Shown here: one piece after another, positions 1 through 5,597 of the stretch
Layout: the number at the start of each line of letters is the position of its first letter
Position numbering within the stretch: position 1 is the stretch's first letter
Assembly (NCBI GenBank): GCA_026986655.1
Contig: JALSOD010000010.1
Location: 1-5,597, forward strand
DNA: 5,597 nucleotides
Source of the DNA: Caldifarciminota bacterium
GTDB lineage: Bacteria > Hydrothermota > Hydrothermia > B15-G9 > WFZT01
Direction: 5' to 3'
Notes under the pieces: generated by a model
Database searches by the model: none
The model's input: the letters and a program-made list of their open reading frames with translations, nothing else
Told to the model about the DNA's origin: nothing
Program-made: the position numbers and the translations under genes

Positions 1-11
1 CTTTTTACCGG

Positions 12-710
12 TTAATACTGAATTTTAAGGACTTTCCAGTTTTTACCTTTTTTGATTTTAGCTTTAAGGAGATAATACTTTCTTTCAAAGACTTTTTTGC
101 CAAATTTACCTGAATACGGGTTTATTTGTTCAAACTTTGCTGTTTTACTTAGATCTTTTACTGGATAAACAATATATGAATCTTTAGAAACTACTTCAAC
201 AAATTCTTTATCAGTTATCGCCTTAATCGCATTTTCTGAAGGTTTTTCTGTCTTCTCTATGTGTTTAATGTAGACTATTGAGTCTCCTGAGCCAATATAT
301 CTAAACATGTTTAGATATTTAATTATAGCATCTATATTTTTACCTATATTTTCACAACCAAAGAATAAGATTATATCATCTGAAAAGAATACGTATTCTC
401 TGACTCCGAATGTTCTTTCAAAAGTTTCGAACTCTGTTGGATTTTTCTTTTTCTTTAGTCGTCTAATCAGAACGGAATTAATTGCAATTTGTTTGGGTGG
501 TATAATCCGTATGTCGGCATCCCGCACGGCATAAAATACACGCTCACCTTCCGCAACATTACCAGTAGCCCTTATAGCTGTTGCTACCACTGCAAGCTTT
601 ATCGATGATGGAGACGGCAATGGGACGCTTAAAGCGTATTGTGATGAGTAGTCTGGTATGCGGTATGAAAAAAATGATGGAAAATGCAACGTCAATTTTG
701 CCCACTGCAT
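12..710 (-). CDS. cas5a: Cas5a, crRNA 5'-handle-binding Cascade subunit
   Basis: This 232-residue RAMP protein binds the 5' handle of crRNA and joins the Cas7 backbone to the large subunit. The N-terminus reads as the first strand of a ferredoxin-like fold, then FFSYRIPDYSSQYALSVPLPSP at about 13-34, the proline-rich Cas5a signature preceding an alanine-rich helix (SIKLAVVATAIRA). FGVREYVFF at 101-109 and the glycine-containing RYIGSGDSIVYI at 137-148 also fit Cas5 of subtype I-A. A Lys/Arg-rich stretch (RRLKKKK, 83-89) and a basic C-terminus (from about 203) are candidate RNA-contacting surfaces. The ATG at 708-710 is supported by AGGTGA 6 nt upstream, inside the cas7 end. Length is typical of the family (200-260). 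The gene ends 11 bases from the left edge, and no terminator or following gene can be seen there. Confidence 0.9.
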   Translation of the reverse strand: MQWAKLTLHFPSFFSYRIPDYSSQYALSVPLPSPSSIKLAVVATAIRATGNVAEGERVFYAVRDADIRIIPPKQIAINSVLIRRLKKKKNPTEFETFERTFGVREYVFFSDDIILFFGCENIGKNIDAIIKYLNMFRYIGSGDSIVYIKHIEKTEKPSENAIKAITDKEFVEVVSKDSYIVYPVKDLSKTAKFEQINPYSGKFGKKVFERKYYLLKAKIKKGKNWKVLKIQY

Positions 711-1708
711 TGCTGGTCACCTAAATCAATTTTGTATGGTTTTTTGTTAATCAGCTCGTTTATCTTCTCTGTGAAGTCTGCAATATCCTTAAACTCAACA
801 ACTTTTAATGATGTTTCGTTTTCTTCTTCATCTTTCTCAGACACTAAATTTTTAGCTATAGTTTTTATTTCGTCTATGTAGTTGTCTTTGAGAGGTGTAA
901 TTACGGGAACTGGTATCGGTTTTGTTGAGTAAACTATTATTCCACTGAAGTCTTCGACGTGAGGCAATCGTGTGGTAGTCATTGCTCCCTCTGGACGAGT
1001 AAACAGAAGCTGATACGCCTTCAATACGAGTTTATATCTTCTTTTTCTAACGTCATCATTTACATCATATGTATACCTGTTTTGCCTTGCTTCATTTAGT
1101 CCAATTCTCCATGGCTGAAATACTGAGATTATTGCATATACTCCAGAGCGGGTTGGACGATGGTAAACCATCTGTGTTGAAACTCCAGTTTCCTCCTCAC
1201 TTTCTTGGTTTTCGCTCTCTTTACTCTTCTTCTCACCAAGAGCATGTCTTGCATGGGTGTGTATATCCCTATAGACCTCAGGTATCCCAAAAGCCCATCC
1301 AAATTCTATTGTTGACTTTCTTGAGGTAGTGGGTTTTTCAATAAGAAAACCGTGGACATCACACATATCGCATGTTTGTAAAGCCTGTGTTAGCACATTT
1401 TCAACATCTTTGGCTTTAACCTTTCCTGTTTTTATTGCAAAGTTAAATTTCTCTGGATTCAACACTCTACAGGCAGCGCACAGATTATTTTTATCACTTA
1501 AGATCCACATAATTTCAGTGTGAATATGCTTCAGCATCTCTCCAGAAATCCCATCAGTCGTTACAGCCTTCTTTGTGTTCGGATCGATAATCCTGACGCT
1601 TCTCGGCTCTGTAACGTTTCCAACAGTTCCTTCATTGTTTAGGCTATGCAGTTGCCACACGGCTCTTCCCAAAATGGCTATTTCATAGACACATTCATTC
1701 TCGCTCAT
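692..1708 (-). CDS. cas7: Cas7 (Csa2/DevR family) crRNA-binding backbone subunit
   Basis: This 338-residue RAMP protein forms the helical backbone that coats the crRNA spacer in Cascade. The N-terminus is diagnostic of the DevR/MJ0381-type Cas7 family: ILGRAVWQLHSLNNEG at 12-27, NVTEPRSVRIID at 31-42, and TDGISGEMLKHIHTE at 51-65. CDVHGF follows at 116-121, then a YHRPTRSGVYA strand at 182-192. Four cysteines at 77, 80, 113 and 116 form two CxxC pairs that could bind zinc. Residues 159-176 are a charged low-complexity insertion, probably a flexible loop in the thumb or web region. The C-terminal tail beyond about 325 is polar. The start is fixed by a strong GGAGGTGA 5 nt upstream, and the ATG abuts the csa5 TAA. 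The 3' end overlaps cas5 by 19 bases. The length is close to the usual 300-350 residues. Autoregulation has been suggested for DevR relatives but nothing here shows it. Confidence 0.93.
   Translation of the reverse strand: MSENECVYEIAILGRAVWQLHSLNNEGTVGNVTEPRSVRIIDPNTKKAVTTDGISGEMLKHIHTEIMWILSDKNNLCAACRVLNPEKFNFAIKTGKVKAKDVENVLTQALQTCDMCDVHGFLIEKPTTSRKSTIEFGWAFGIPEVYRDIHTHARHALGEKKSKESENQESEEETGVSTQMVYHRPTRSGVYAIISVFQPWRIGLNEARQNRYTYDVNDDVRKRRYKLVLKAYQLLFTRPEGAMTTTRLPHVEDFSGIIVYSTKPIPVPVITPLKDNYIDEIKTIAKNLVSEKDEEENETSLKVVEFKDIADFTEKINELINKKPYKIDLGDQQCSGQN
717..722 (-). promoter_or_regulatory. Shine-Dalgarno site of cas5a
   Basis: AGGTGA on the minus strand lies 6 nt before the ATG at 708-710, inside the codons for Asp-Leu-Gly-Asp-Gln of the Cas7 tail. 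It decides the cas5a start and gives the 19-base overlap. Confidence 0.78.
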
Positions 1709-2080
1709 TTAACTCACCTCCTGAGATTCGGATTCTTCTCTCTCGCTTTTAACAAGAGCATAACTGATTAGTGCCGCTTTAATTGGCTTTACGCCATAAT
1801 TATCAACAAGATTCATGAGACCCTCCAAATCTTTCTCATCAAGCCGTTTTAGGTTATGTCTTCTTGCGATTACTTCGTATCTTCTCAAAAACCTCTTAAT
1901 TACCTCTACGAATTGATCCTTCGTTTCTACGTATTCCAGTTCAACTAAGGAGGCGTAGTCTGGAGACCACTTTTCTTTTCCGCCCTCTACTGGTGGTCTT
2001 AACATTTTTCTCAACGCCGCTCCGAAATTCTTAATGGATTCACATCCAAAAATATCCCCGAGCTTAAACTCCGACAACAT
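1709..2080 (-). CDS. csa5: Csa5-like small subunit of type I-A Cascade
   Basis: This 123-residue protein is predicted mostly helical. Helices span about 15-28, 53-75 (with an FLRRYEVIARRHN basic face), 80-94 and 97-111. It ends in an acidic, probably disordered tail (SEREESESQEVS). I do not recognise a diagnostic motif. The call comes from size, helical content and position directly before cas7 and cas5a, which is where csa5 sits in archaeal I-A loci such as MJ0380-MJ0381-MJ0382 of Methanocaldococcus. Csa5 is a small Cascade subunit thought to help stabilise the displaced DNA strand. The gene overlaps the upstream large-subunit gene by 17 bases, has GGAGGTG 4 nt before its ATG, and its TAA is directly followed by the cas7 ATG. 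It could instead be a lineage-specific small subunit unrelated to Csa5 at sequence level. Confidence 0.62.
   Translation of the reverse strand: MLSEFKLGDIFGCESIKNFGAALRKMLRPPVEGGKEKWSPDYASLVELEYVETKDQFVEVIKRFLRRYEVIARRHNLKRLDEKDLEGLMNLVDNYGVKPIKAALISYALVKSEREESESQEVS
1714..1721 (-). promoter_or_regulatory. Strong Shine-Dalgarno site of cas7
   Basis: GGAGGTGA on the minus strand is a full match to the anti-Shine-Dalgarno sequence of archaeal 16S rRNA and lies 5 nt before the cas7 ATG. It is the longest match in the operon. That suits the subunit needed in most copies per complex, though this link to stoichiometry is inference. Confidence 0.85.
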
Positions 2081-3113
2081 TCACCACCTCCTCTAAGGCT
2101 TTTCTTTCATAACTTCCAAATTTTATTCGATTTTTATCGAGCTCATTTCTTAAATGGAGTCTGATGTATCTCTCATAATTTGACAAAGTGGGATTTGCTA
2201 TGAATTCCGCTAAAGCAACTGACAAATCTTCGTATCCCTTTCTGAAAGCCGTTCGCTCAAAAATACTTTTCCACTTATTCAGTAAGTTTTTTGCTTCATT
2301 GGATTCCGCTATCCGATGTAGAAAATCAAGAGGAAAGATTCCTCCTGTCAAGGGTTTCCATTGATTTCCCGTTTTTGTCATTACACCATACTTCAAAGAG
2401 CTAAATTTCGGAGCAAACTTACCTCCTTTTTTCACATCAAGCTCCTCTAAAACTAAATTTACAGCTATTTGAGCAATTGTTGAGAACCATCCTGCATTGT
2501 GAAATCCCTTGACAGCATCATTTATTCTCTTTCTAATTTCCAATAAATGGAGAATCTTAGTTTCGGTTGGTGTGGGTATAGCGAAGATTAGTTCCTTATT
2601 TGACATCTTCCAAACTGTTACATTTACATATCCCAATACAGATAAAACAAAATCTTCTATAGGAACTTTTATAGAAGATCCCTCGGAATACTGTTTTTTC
2701 AATAAAATTGTATCTCTAATTCCTTTCGTTGCAGCCAGATCCATGGATTGATAAAGAGTTTCTGATCCACTACCAACAACGGCAGGTGGATTAGGATACA
2801 TTAAACTATTCAATATATTTTTAATGAGATTTAAGTCGTTCAAAACCTTTTCAACATTCTTTTTTGTATTTTCTCTACTCTTTCTTCCAATCGTTATCAG
2901 AGTTCTATCCCAAGCCTGTTCATCACCTAAAAATAGGTGAATTTGCTCAATCCTTTCGAAATCCAATTCTCTCTTGGATTCTATCAAATAAAACCCACCC
3001 ATATCTGTTACAACGGCATCTCCGCTCAGTGCGTGCACGATAATACCCAATCCGTATGCTCTCGATACATCGAAAAATTCCCAACCGGTTTTAGGCAGAA
3101 AATATCGATTCAT
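2064..3113 (-). CDS. Cas8a-like large subunit of type I-A Cascade (divergent)
   Basis: This 349-residue protein has no enzymatic motif. The identity rests on position (between cas3 and a small-subunit-like gene), on length matching the roughly 350-residue Cas8a2 (Csa4/Csx9) group, and on general character. The N-terminus has a WEFFDVSRAYGLG stretch at 11-23 followed by beta-rich sequence (GGFYLIES, 39-46). The middle has LGYVNVTVWKM (160-170) and IPTPTET (179-185), a hydrophobic strand followed by a proline turn that I associate with Cas8a/Csx13-like proteins. Residues 263-349 look all-helical, like the C-terminal bundle of other large subunits. Large subunits read the PAM and recruit Cas3. 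The start is supported by GGAGGTG 6 nt upstream; its first 23 bases lie inside the cas3 end. There are no cysteines and no zinc motif. A large-subunit role is likely, but the exact family (Cas8a1 versus Cas8a2) is not settled by eye. Confidence 0.68.
   Translation of the reverse strand: MNRYFLPKTGWEFFDVSRAYGLGIIVHALSGDAVVTDMGGFYLIESKRELDFERIEQIHLFLGDEQAWDRTLITIGRKSRENTKKNVEKVLNDLNLIKNILNSLMYPNPPAVVGSGSETLYQSMDLAATKGIRDTILLKKQYSEGSSIKVPIEDFVLSVLGYVNVTVWKMSNKELIFAIPTPTETKILHLLEIRKRINDAVKGFHNAGWFSTIAQIAVNLVLEELDVKKGGKFAPKFSSLKYGVMTKTGNQWKPLTGGIFPLDFLHRIAESNEAKNLLNKWKSIFERTAFRKGYEDLSVALAEFIANPTLSNYERYIRLHLRNELDKNRIKFGSYERKALEEVVNVVGV
2085..2091 (-). promoter_or_regulatory. Shine-Dalgarno site of the csa5-like gene
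   Basis: GGAGGTG on the minus strand lies 4 nt before the ATG at 2078-2080. A second GGTGA runs directly into the ATG and is too close to act alone. The site is within the last codons of the large-subunit gene and supports the 17-base overlap. Confidence 0.78.
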
Positions 3114-5364
3114 AACTTACACCTCCAGTGGCAAGCCTATCCGATATTCTTAACAATTTGGAGAGCAATCCATAGAGTCTGTAAGCTTCATTCTCGTCGA
3201 CTAAGTTCAAATAAGTAAAGTTTAGTCTTCCAGCAGAGTCATTAATTTCGATCAACTCCGTTGGAACGTTCCAAACTTCGTTAACGAATTTGTCAAAATC
3301 TGGAATTAACCTATAATCTCTGTATTCTTTCGCCCACGGTGCGTGGTGATGGGCAATGGCCAAATAGAACGCTTTAAACACTCTTTCATCATCAAATACA
3401 CTTTCCAAATAGGGTTGTAACGCTCTTGCTGAAACCGTAGCGTGTGGAGGCAAACCTCGGATATCGCTGTCCGAATGGGCTAAAGGTGTTTTTCCATCCC
3501 ATCCCGCTCTCTCCTGCCAATAAACGTTTAATTTACCGAGATCGTGCAATGCAACGATGCATCTAACGTGTTCTACGAATTCTTTGAATTCATAACCGAA
3601 ATATTCGGCAAATTTTTCAAGAACGTAACGATAGCGCGAAATTAAATATAAATCAAGAATGCGTAATGTTTTTTTGGCGTGATCAACCCAGTCCTCTCTT
3701 TCGAGTTTATACTCTTTTTGAATTTTACTTTGCTCATACCTTTCAACAGGCTCAAAGGACCTGATAGTGTTAGGAACAGACGCATCGAATACAAGCCCAA
3801 TCTCAGGGGAATAACAAGCACCGCTTAAAACGTATAATTCAAATGGAACGATATCCTCACCATCTCTAACGAGTTCCAATGTATATCTGCTATCGTAATC
3901 TCCAATTATCGGATTTTCCATTAATTTGTATATTTTAATACCTAACTCTGCGAGTTTTTTGACTTTACCACTTAAAACCCGTGCATCAACTCTTATTTTC
4001 GGTAAAAACAAAACATCCTCCGGCTTAAGAAATTCTGGATTTTCGTGCAACGTAATATCGCATGATAATACCTCTCTTACGTTTTGTTCAACTCTCGCCT
4101 TACTTCCTTCGTAGACGGCACGAGAGAGTTCACCAAGTCTCGACCAGAAGTGTTCCGAATTCATGAAGAATTCAAAATAACTTGAAAGAATTCTATTGAC
4201 AAGCTCGACTTCGGTTTGCCAATCTAAATTAAAATCGCCTCTACTTTCTATTTCGGAAATCGTAGCCTCAACAAGTTCCTTCGAATACGGAGCGTAAGGA
4301 TTTCTAACATCTTTAGTAAGACCAAAAACATGGAATTCTCCATTTCCGCCCCATCTCGCACATCTTCCTGCCCTCTGTATTAAAGCGTCGATCGGAGCCA
4401 CTTCCGATAAAATCACTGGCGACGAGATATCCATCCCTACCTCTACCACTTGAGTTGATATAAGTATACATTCTCCCTTACCATTCTTTCCAAAAATCTC
4501 CTCGATGATTTTCTCTTTTCTCGTCCTATCTTCTTCAAGATATCTGGAGTGCAAAAGAATTATAGGACAATCCACTTTATCCTTCAAATCGAGATAAAGT
4601 TTCTGTGCTCGTTCAACAGTGTTAACAACTATACCAAGCCTCCTGCAAGTTTCAACCTCCTTTATAATCGTATCAGCTGTTAATTCTTCATTAGTCCTAT
4701 TTATGAGTTCGACTTTACGATTTTTTCTCGATTTGATTTCTGATTCTTTCTCTACATCTATAATCTCGACTTTACCTCCATTTTTCTCTAATCTTTCCTT
4801 GACACGTTCAATGAAAACATCTGGTAGTGTGGCAGACATTATAATTGAAGGAAAGTCAAGTTTTGCAGATTGCATGGCTATTGCTGCAGCCGTCTGAAGT
4901 CCTTTTTCTGGATGGAGTGTGTGTACTTCGTCAAAAACTGTTAAAGCTGATGCAACACCGCCAACAAATATGTTGCCCCATCTCTTGGGCATGCTCAATG
5001 GAACGCTCAGATACGCTCCAGCAGTTTGATCTATCGTTGTAACTACTATATCCTCTTCAAAAAGGCTACTTGTAGCCCTTTTACCGTGATGAACTGCCAC
5101 TCTGAGCTTTTTAAATGAAGCGTATTTAATAGCTCTTTCACCAATACTTTCGACTAGAGTTCTTGTAGGTAACGAGTAAATTAACTGAGATGGCAAAATC
5201 TCATTAAGACTGTAAATAAATGGAATTAAAGCAACTTCCGTCTTTCCAGAACCCGTAGGAGCTCTAATAATAAGCGACTTACCTTCAAACAGACTTTCCA
5301 TAGCTACCTTTTGATATTCGTATGGTCTGAAACCAGATATATTAAGAAAAGTTTTGAAATTCAT
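3091..5364 (-). CDS. cas3: Cas3 helicase-nuclease with C-terminal HD domain (Cas3'-Cas3'' fusion)
   Basis: This 757-residue protein unwinds and degrades DNA marked by the Cascade complex. The SF2 helicase half comes first. It has a Q-motif-like FRPYEYQ at 12-18, Walker A APTGSGKT at 35-42, PTRTL at 66-70, the DEVH box at 145-148, SATLP at 177-181, VVNTV at 246-250, STQVVEVGMD at 303-312 and QRAGRCAR at 330-337. The HD nuclease occupies roughly 555-757, with H562, H607-D608 followed by LGK, H641, H672-H674 and D742 (in SDR). These are all the metal ligands expected of Cas3''. Canonical fused Cas3 carries the HD domain at the N-terminus, and subtype I-A usually has separate helicase and HD genes, so this order is less common. 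The ATG overlaps the cas6 stop and has GGTGA 7 nt upstream. The 3' end overlaps the next gene by 23 bases. No frameshift or lost motif was seen. Confidence 0.96.
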   Translation of the reverse strand: MNFKTFLNISGFRPYEYQKVAMESLFEGKSLIIRAPTGSGKTEVALIPFIYSLNEILPSQLIYSLPTRTLVESIGERAIKYASFKKLRVAVHHGKRATSSLFEEDIVVTTIDQTAGAYLSVPLSMPKRWGNIFVGGVASALTVFDEVHTLHPEKGLQTAAAIAMQSAKLDFPSIIMSATLPDVFIERVKERLEKNGGKVEIIDVEKESEIKSRKNRKVELINRTNEELTADTIIKEVETCRRLGIVVNTVERAQKLYLDLKDKVDCPIILLHSRYLEEDRTRKEKIIEEIFGKNGKGECILISTQVVEVGMDISSPVILSEVAPIDALIQRAGRCARWGGNGEFHVFGLTKDVRNPYAPYSKELVEATISEIESRGDFNLDWQTEVELVNRILSSYFEFFMNSEHFWSRLGELSRAVYEGSKARVEQNVREVLSCDITLHENPEFLKPEDVLFLPKIRVDARVLSGKVKKLAELGIKIYKLMENPIIGDYDSRYTLELVRDGEDIVPFELYVLSGACYSPEIGLVFDASVPNTIRSFEPVERYEQSKIQKEYKLEREDWVDHAKKTLRILDLYLISRYRYVLEKFAEYFGYEFKEFVEHVRCIVALHDLGKLNVYWQERAGWDGKTPLAHSDSDIRGLPPHATVSARALQPYLESVFDDERVFKAFYLAIAHHHAPWAKEYRDYRLIPDFDKFVNEVWNVPTELIEINDSAGRLNFTYLNLVDENEAYRLYGLLSKLLRISDRLATGGVSYESIFSA
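3120..3126 (-). promoter_or_regulatory. Shine-Dalgarno site of the cas8a-like gene
   Basis: GGAGGTG on the minus strand ends 6 nt before the ATG at 3111-3113. It lies inside the coding sequence for the last residues of Cas3 and decides the start that creates the 23-base overlap. Confidence 0.82.
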
Positions 5365-5597
5365 ACAACCTTCACCATCCCAAAACCCATTGAATTTCTC
5401 TCTCCAAACCCCGCCTTATACCCTATCTCCAACAACTCCCTACTACCCCTAGCGTCGAAGACCATCTCAACGCATCGATGGAAGGTGTTCTTTACTTTAA
5501 TACGCTTAGGTTTAGTCCTGATAGGAGTTATTTCTAAATCGTACTCCTCCGGCTCTTTTTTAAATAAGCACAGATATTTATTTATTAGATTTAATTT
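5361..5597 (-). CDS. cas6: Cas6 CRISPR RNA endonuclease, C-terminal part (truncated by window edge)
   Basis: Translating the minus strand from the right edge gives an uninterrupted 78-residue frame ending in TGA at 5361-5363. Its last 22 residues contain GYKAGFGERNSMGFG followed by MVKVV. This is the glycine-rich C-terminal loop that closes nearly all Cas6 RAMP proteins, with the pattern Gly-x-Gly, a short spacer and GFG. Cas6 proteins are metal-independent endoribonucleases that cut the repeat in pre-crRNA to give crRNAs with an 8-nt 5' handle. The N-terminal ferredoxin-like fold and any catalytic His/Tyr/Lys lie outside the window, so activity cannot be judged. The TGA overlaps the cas3 start codon in an ATGA arrangement, so the two genes are likely cotranscribed and translationally coupled. 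The family call is strong; the length and start are unknown. Confidence 0.9.
   Translation of the reverse strand, partial: KLNLINKYLCLFKKEPEEYDLEITPIRTKPKRIKVKNTFHRCVEMVFDARGSRELLEIGYKAGFGERNSMGFGMVKVV
5372..5376 (-). promoter_or_regulatory. Shine-Dalgarno site of cas3
   Basis: GGTGA on the minus strand lies 7 nt before the cas3 ATG, inside the final codons of cas6. It supports the ATGA-overlap start and suggests translational coupling of the two genes. This is the shortest match among the five internal ribosome binding sites. Confidence 0.7.

Noticed and set aside
1..11. Terminator or start of a following gene after cas5a
   Set aside because: Only 11 bases remain after the stop. On the minus strand they read purine-rich, with no T-run, and are too short to call anything.
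441..458. A/T-rich homopolymer run in cas5a that could mark a frameshift
   Set aside because: The run encodes Arg-Leu-Lys-Lys-Lys-Lys and the frame continues into conserved Cas5 sequence (FGVREYVFF), so there is no sign of a break.
2064..3113. Subtype I-D (Cas10d) or type III large subunit
   Set aside because: There is no Palm/GGDD motif and no HD motif in this protein. The HD domain is on Cas3, and Cas5/Cas7 look like I-A Csa2/Cas5a rather than Csc1/Csc2.
4619..5042. Open frames on the plus strand opposite cas3, and similar ones at 307-534, 684-881, 1069-1523, 2509-2751, 2937-3218 and 3926-4114
   Set aside because: All lie antisense to strongly supported minus-strand cas genes, have unnatural compositions and no recognisable domain, and none belongs to a gene cluster on the plus strand.
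1..5597. CRISPR array or other direct repeats
   Set aside because: No regularly spaced repeat of about 24-37 bases was seen on reading through. The window is almost wholly coding and has no room for an array.
5361..5597. Promoter between cas6 and cas3
   Set aside because: The region is an unbroken Cas6 reading frame that overlaps cas3. AT-rich stretches near the right edge are coding, and no convincing TATA/BRE pair was identified.

Overview
The window is one dense minus-strand operon encoding the interference machinery of a class 1, type I CRISPR-Cas system. The best fit is subtype I-A (Apern-type). Read in the direction of transcription (right to left), the order is: the C-terminal end of cas6 (runs off the right edge), a fused helicase-HD cas3, a Cas8a-like large subunit, a Csa5-like small subunit, a DevR-family cas7, and cas5a. 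About 11 bases follow the cas5 stop, so the window does not show whether the operon continues.

The organism is probably a thermophilic archaeon, most likely a euryarchaeon. This is inferred from the AT-rich, ATA- and AGA/AGG-using coding sequence, the Lys/Glu/Ile-rich proteins, the GGAGGTGA-type Shine-Dalgarno sites before nearly every gene, and the I-A gene set, which is typical of groups such as Archaeoglobales, Methanococcales and Thermococcales. No species call is possible from the window.

Layout: 5361-5597 cas6 (3' part); 3091-5364 cas3; 2064-3113 cas8a-like; 1709-2080 csa5-like; 692-1708 cas7; 12-710 cas5a. The genes overlap by 4, 23, 17, 0 (TAA directly followed by ATG) and 19 bases, and each start has its Shine-Dalgarno inside the preceding gene, so translational coupling is likely. 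There is no intergenic gap long enough for a promoter, so transcription must begin upstream of the right edge.

How the genes work together (family knowledge): Cas6 cuts the CRISPR transcript into crRNAs. Cas7 copies coat the spacer and Cas5 caps the 5' handle. The Cas8a-like and Csa5-like proteins would supply the large and small subunits for PAM recognition and R-loop stabilisation. Cas3 unwinds and degrades the target DNA. All helicase motifs and HD metal ligands of Cas3 look intact, so the module appears functional. No cas1, cas2, cas4 or CRISPR array is present here.

The most notable features are the helicase-then-HD order of the Cas3 fusion, the divergent large and small subunits, and a four-cysteine (CxxC + CxxC) candidate metal site in Cas7. 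The system is not new in kind, but it is a recognisable variant arrangement of subtype I-A.
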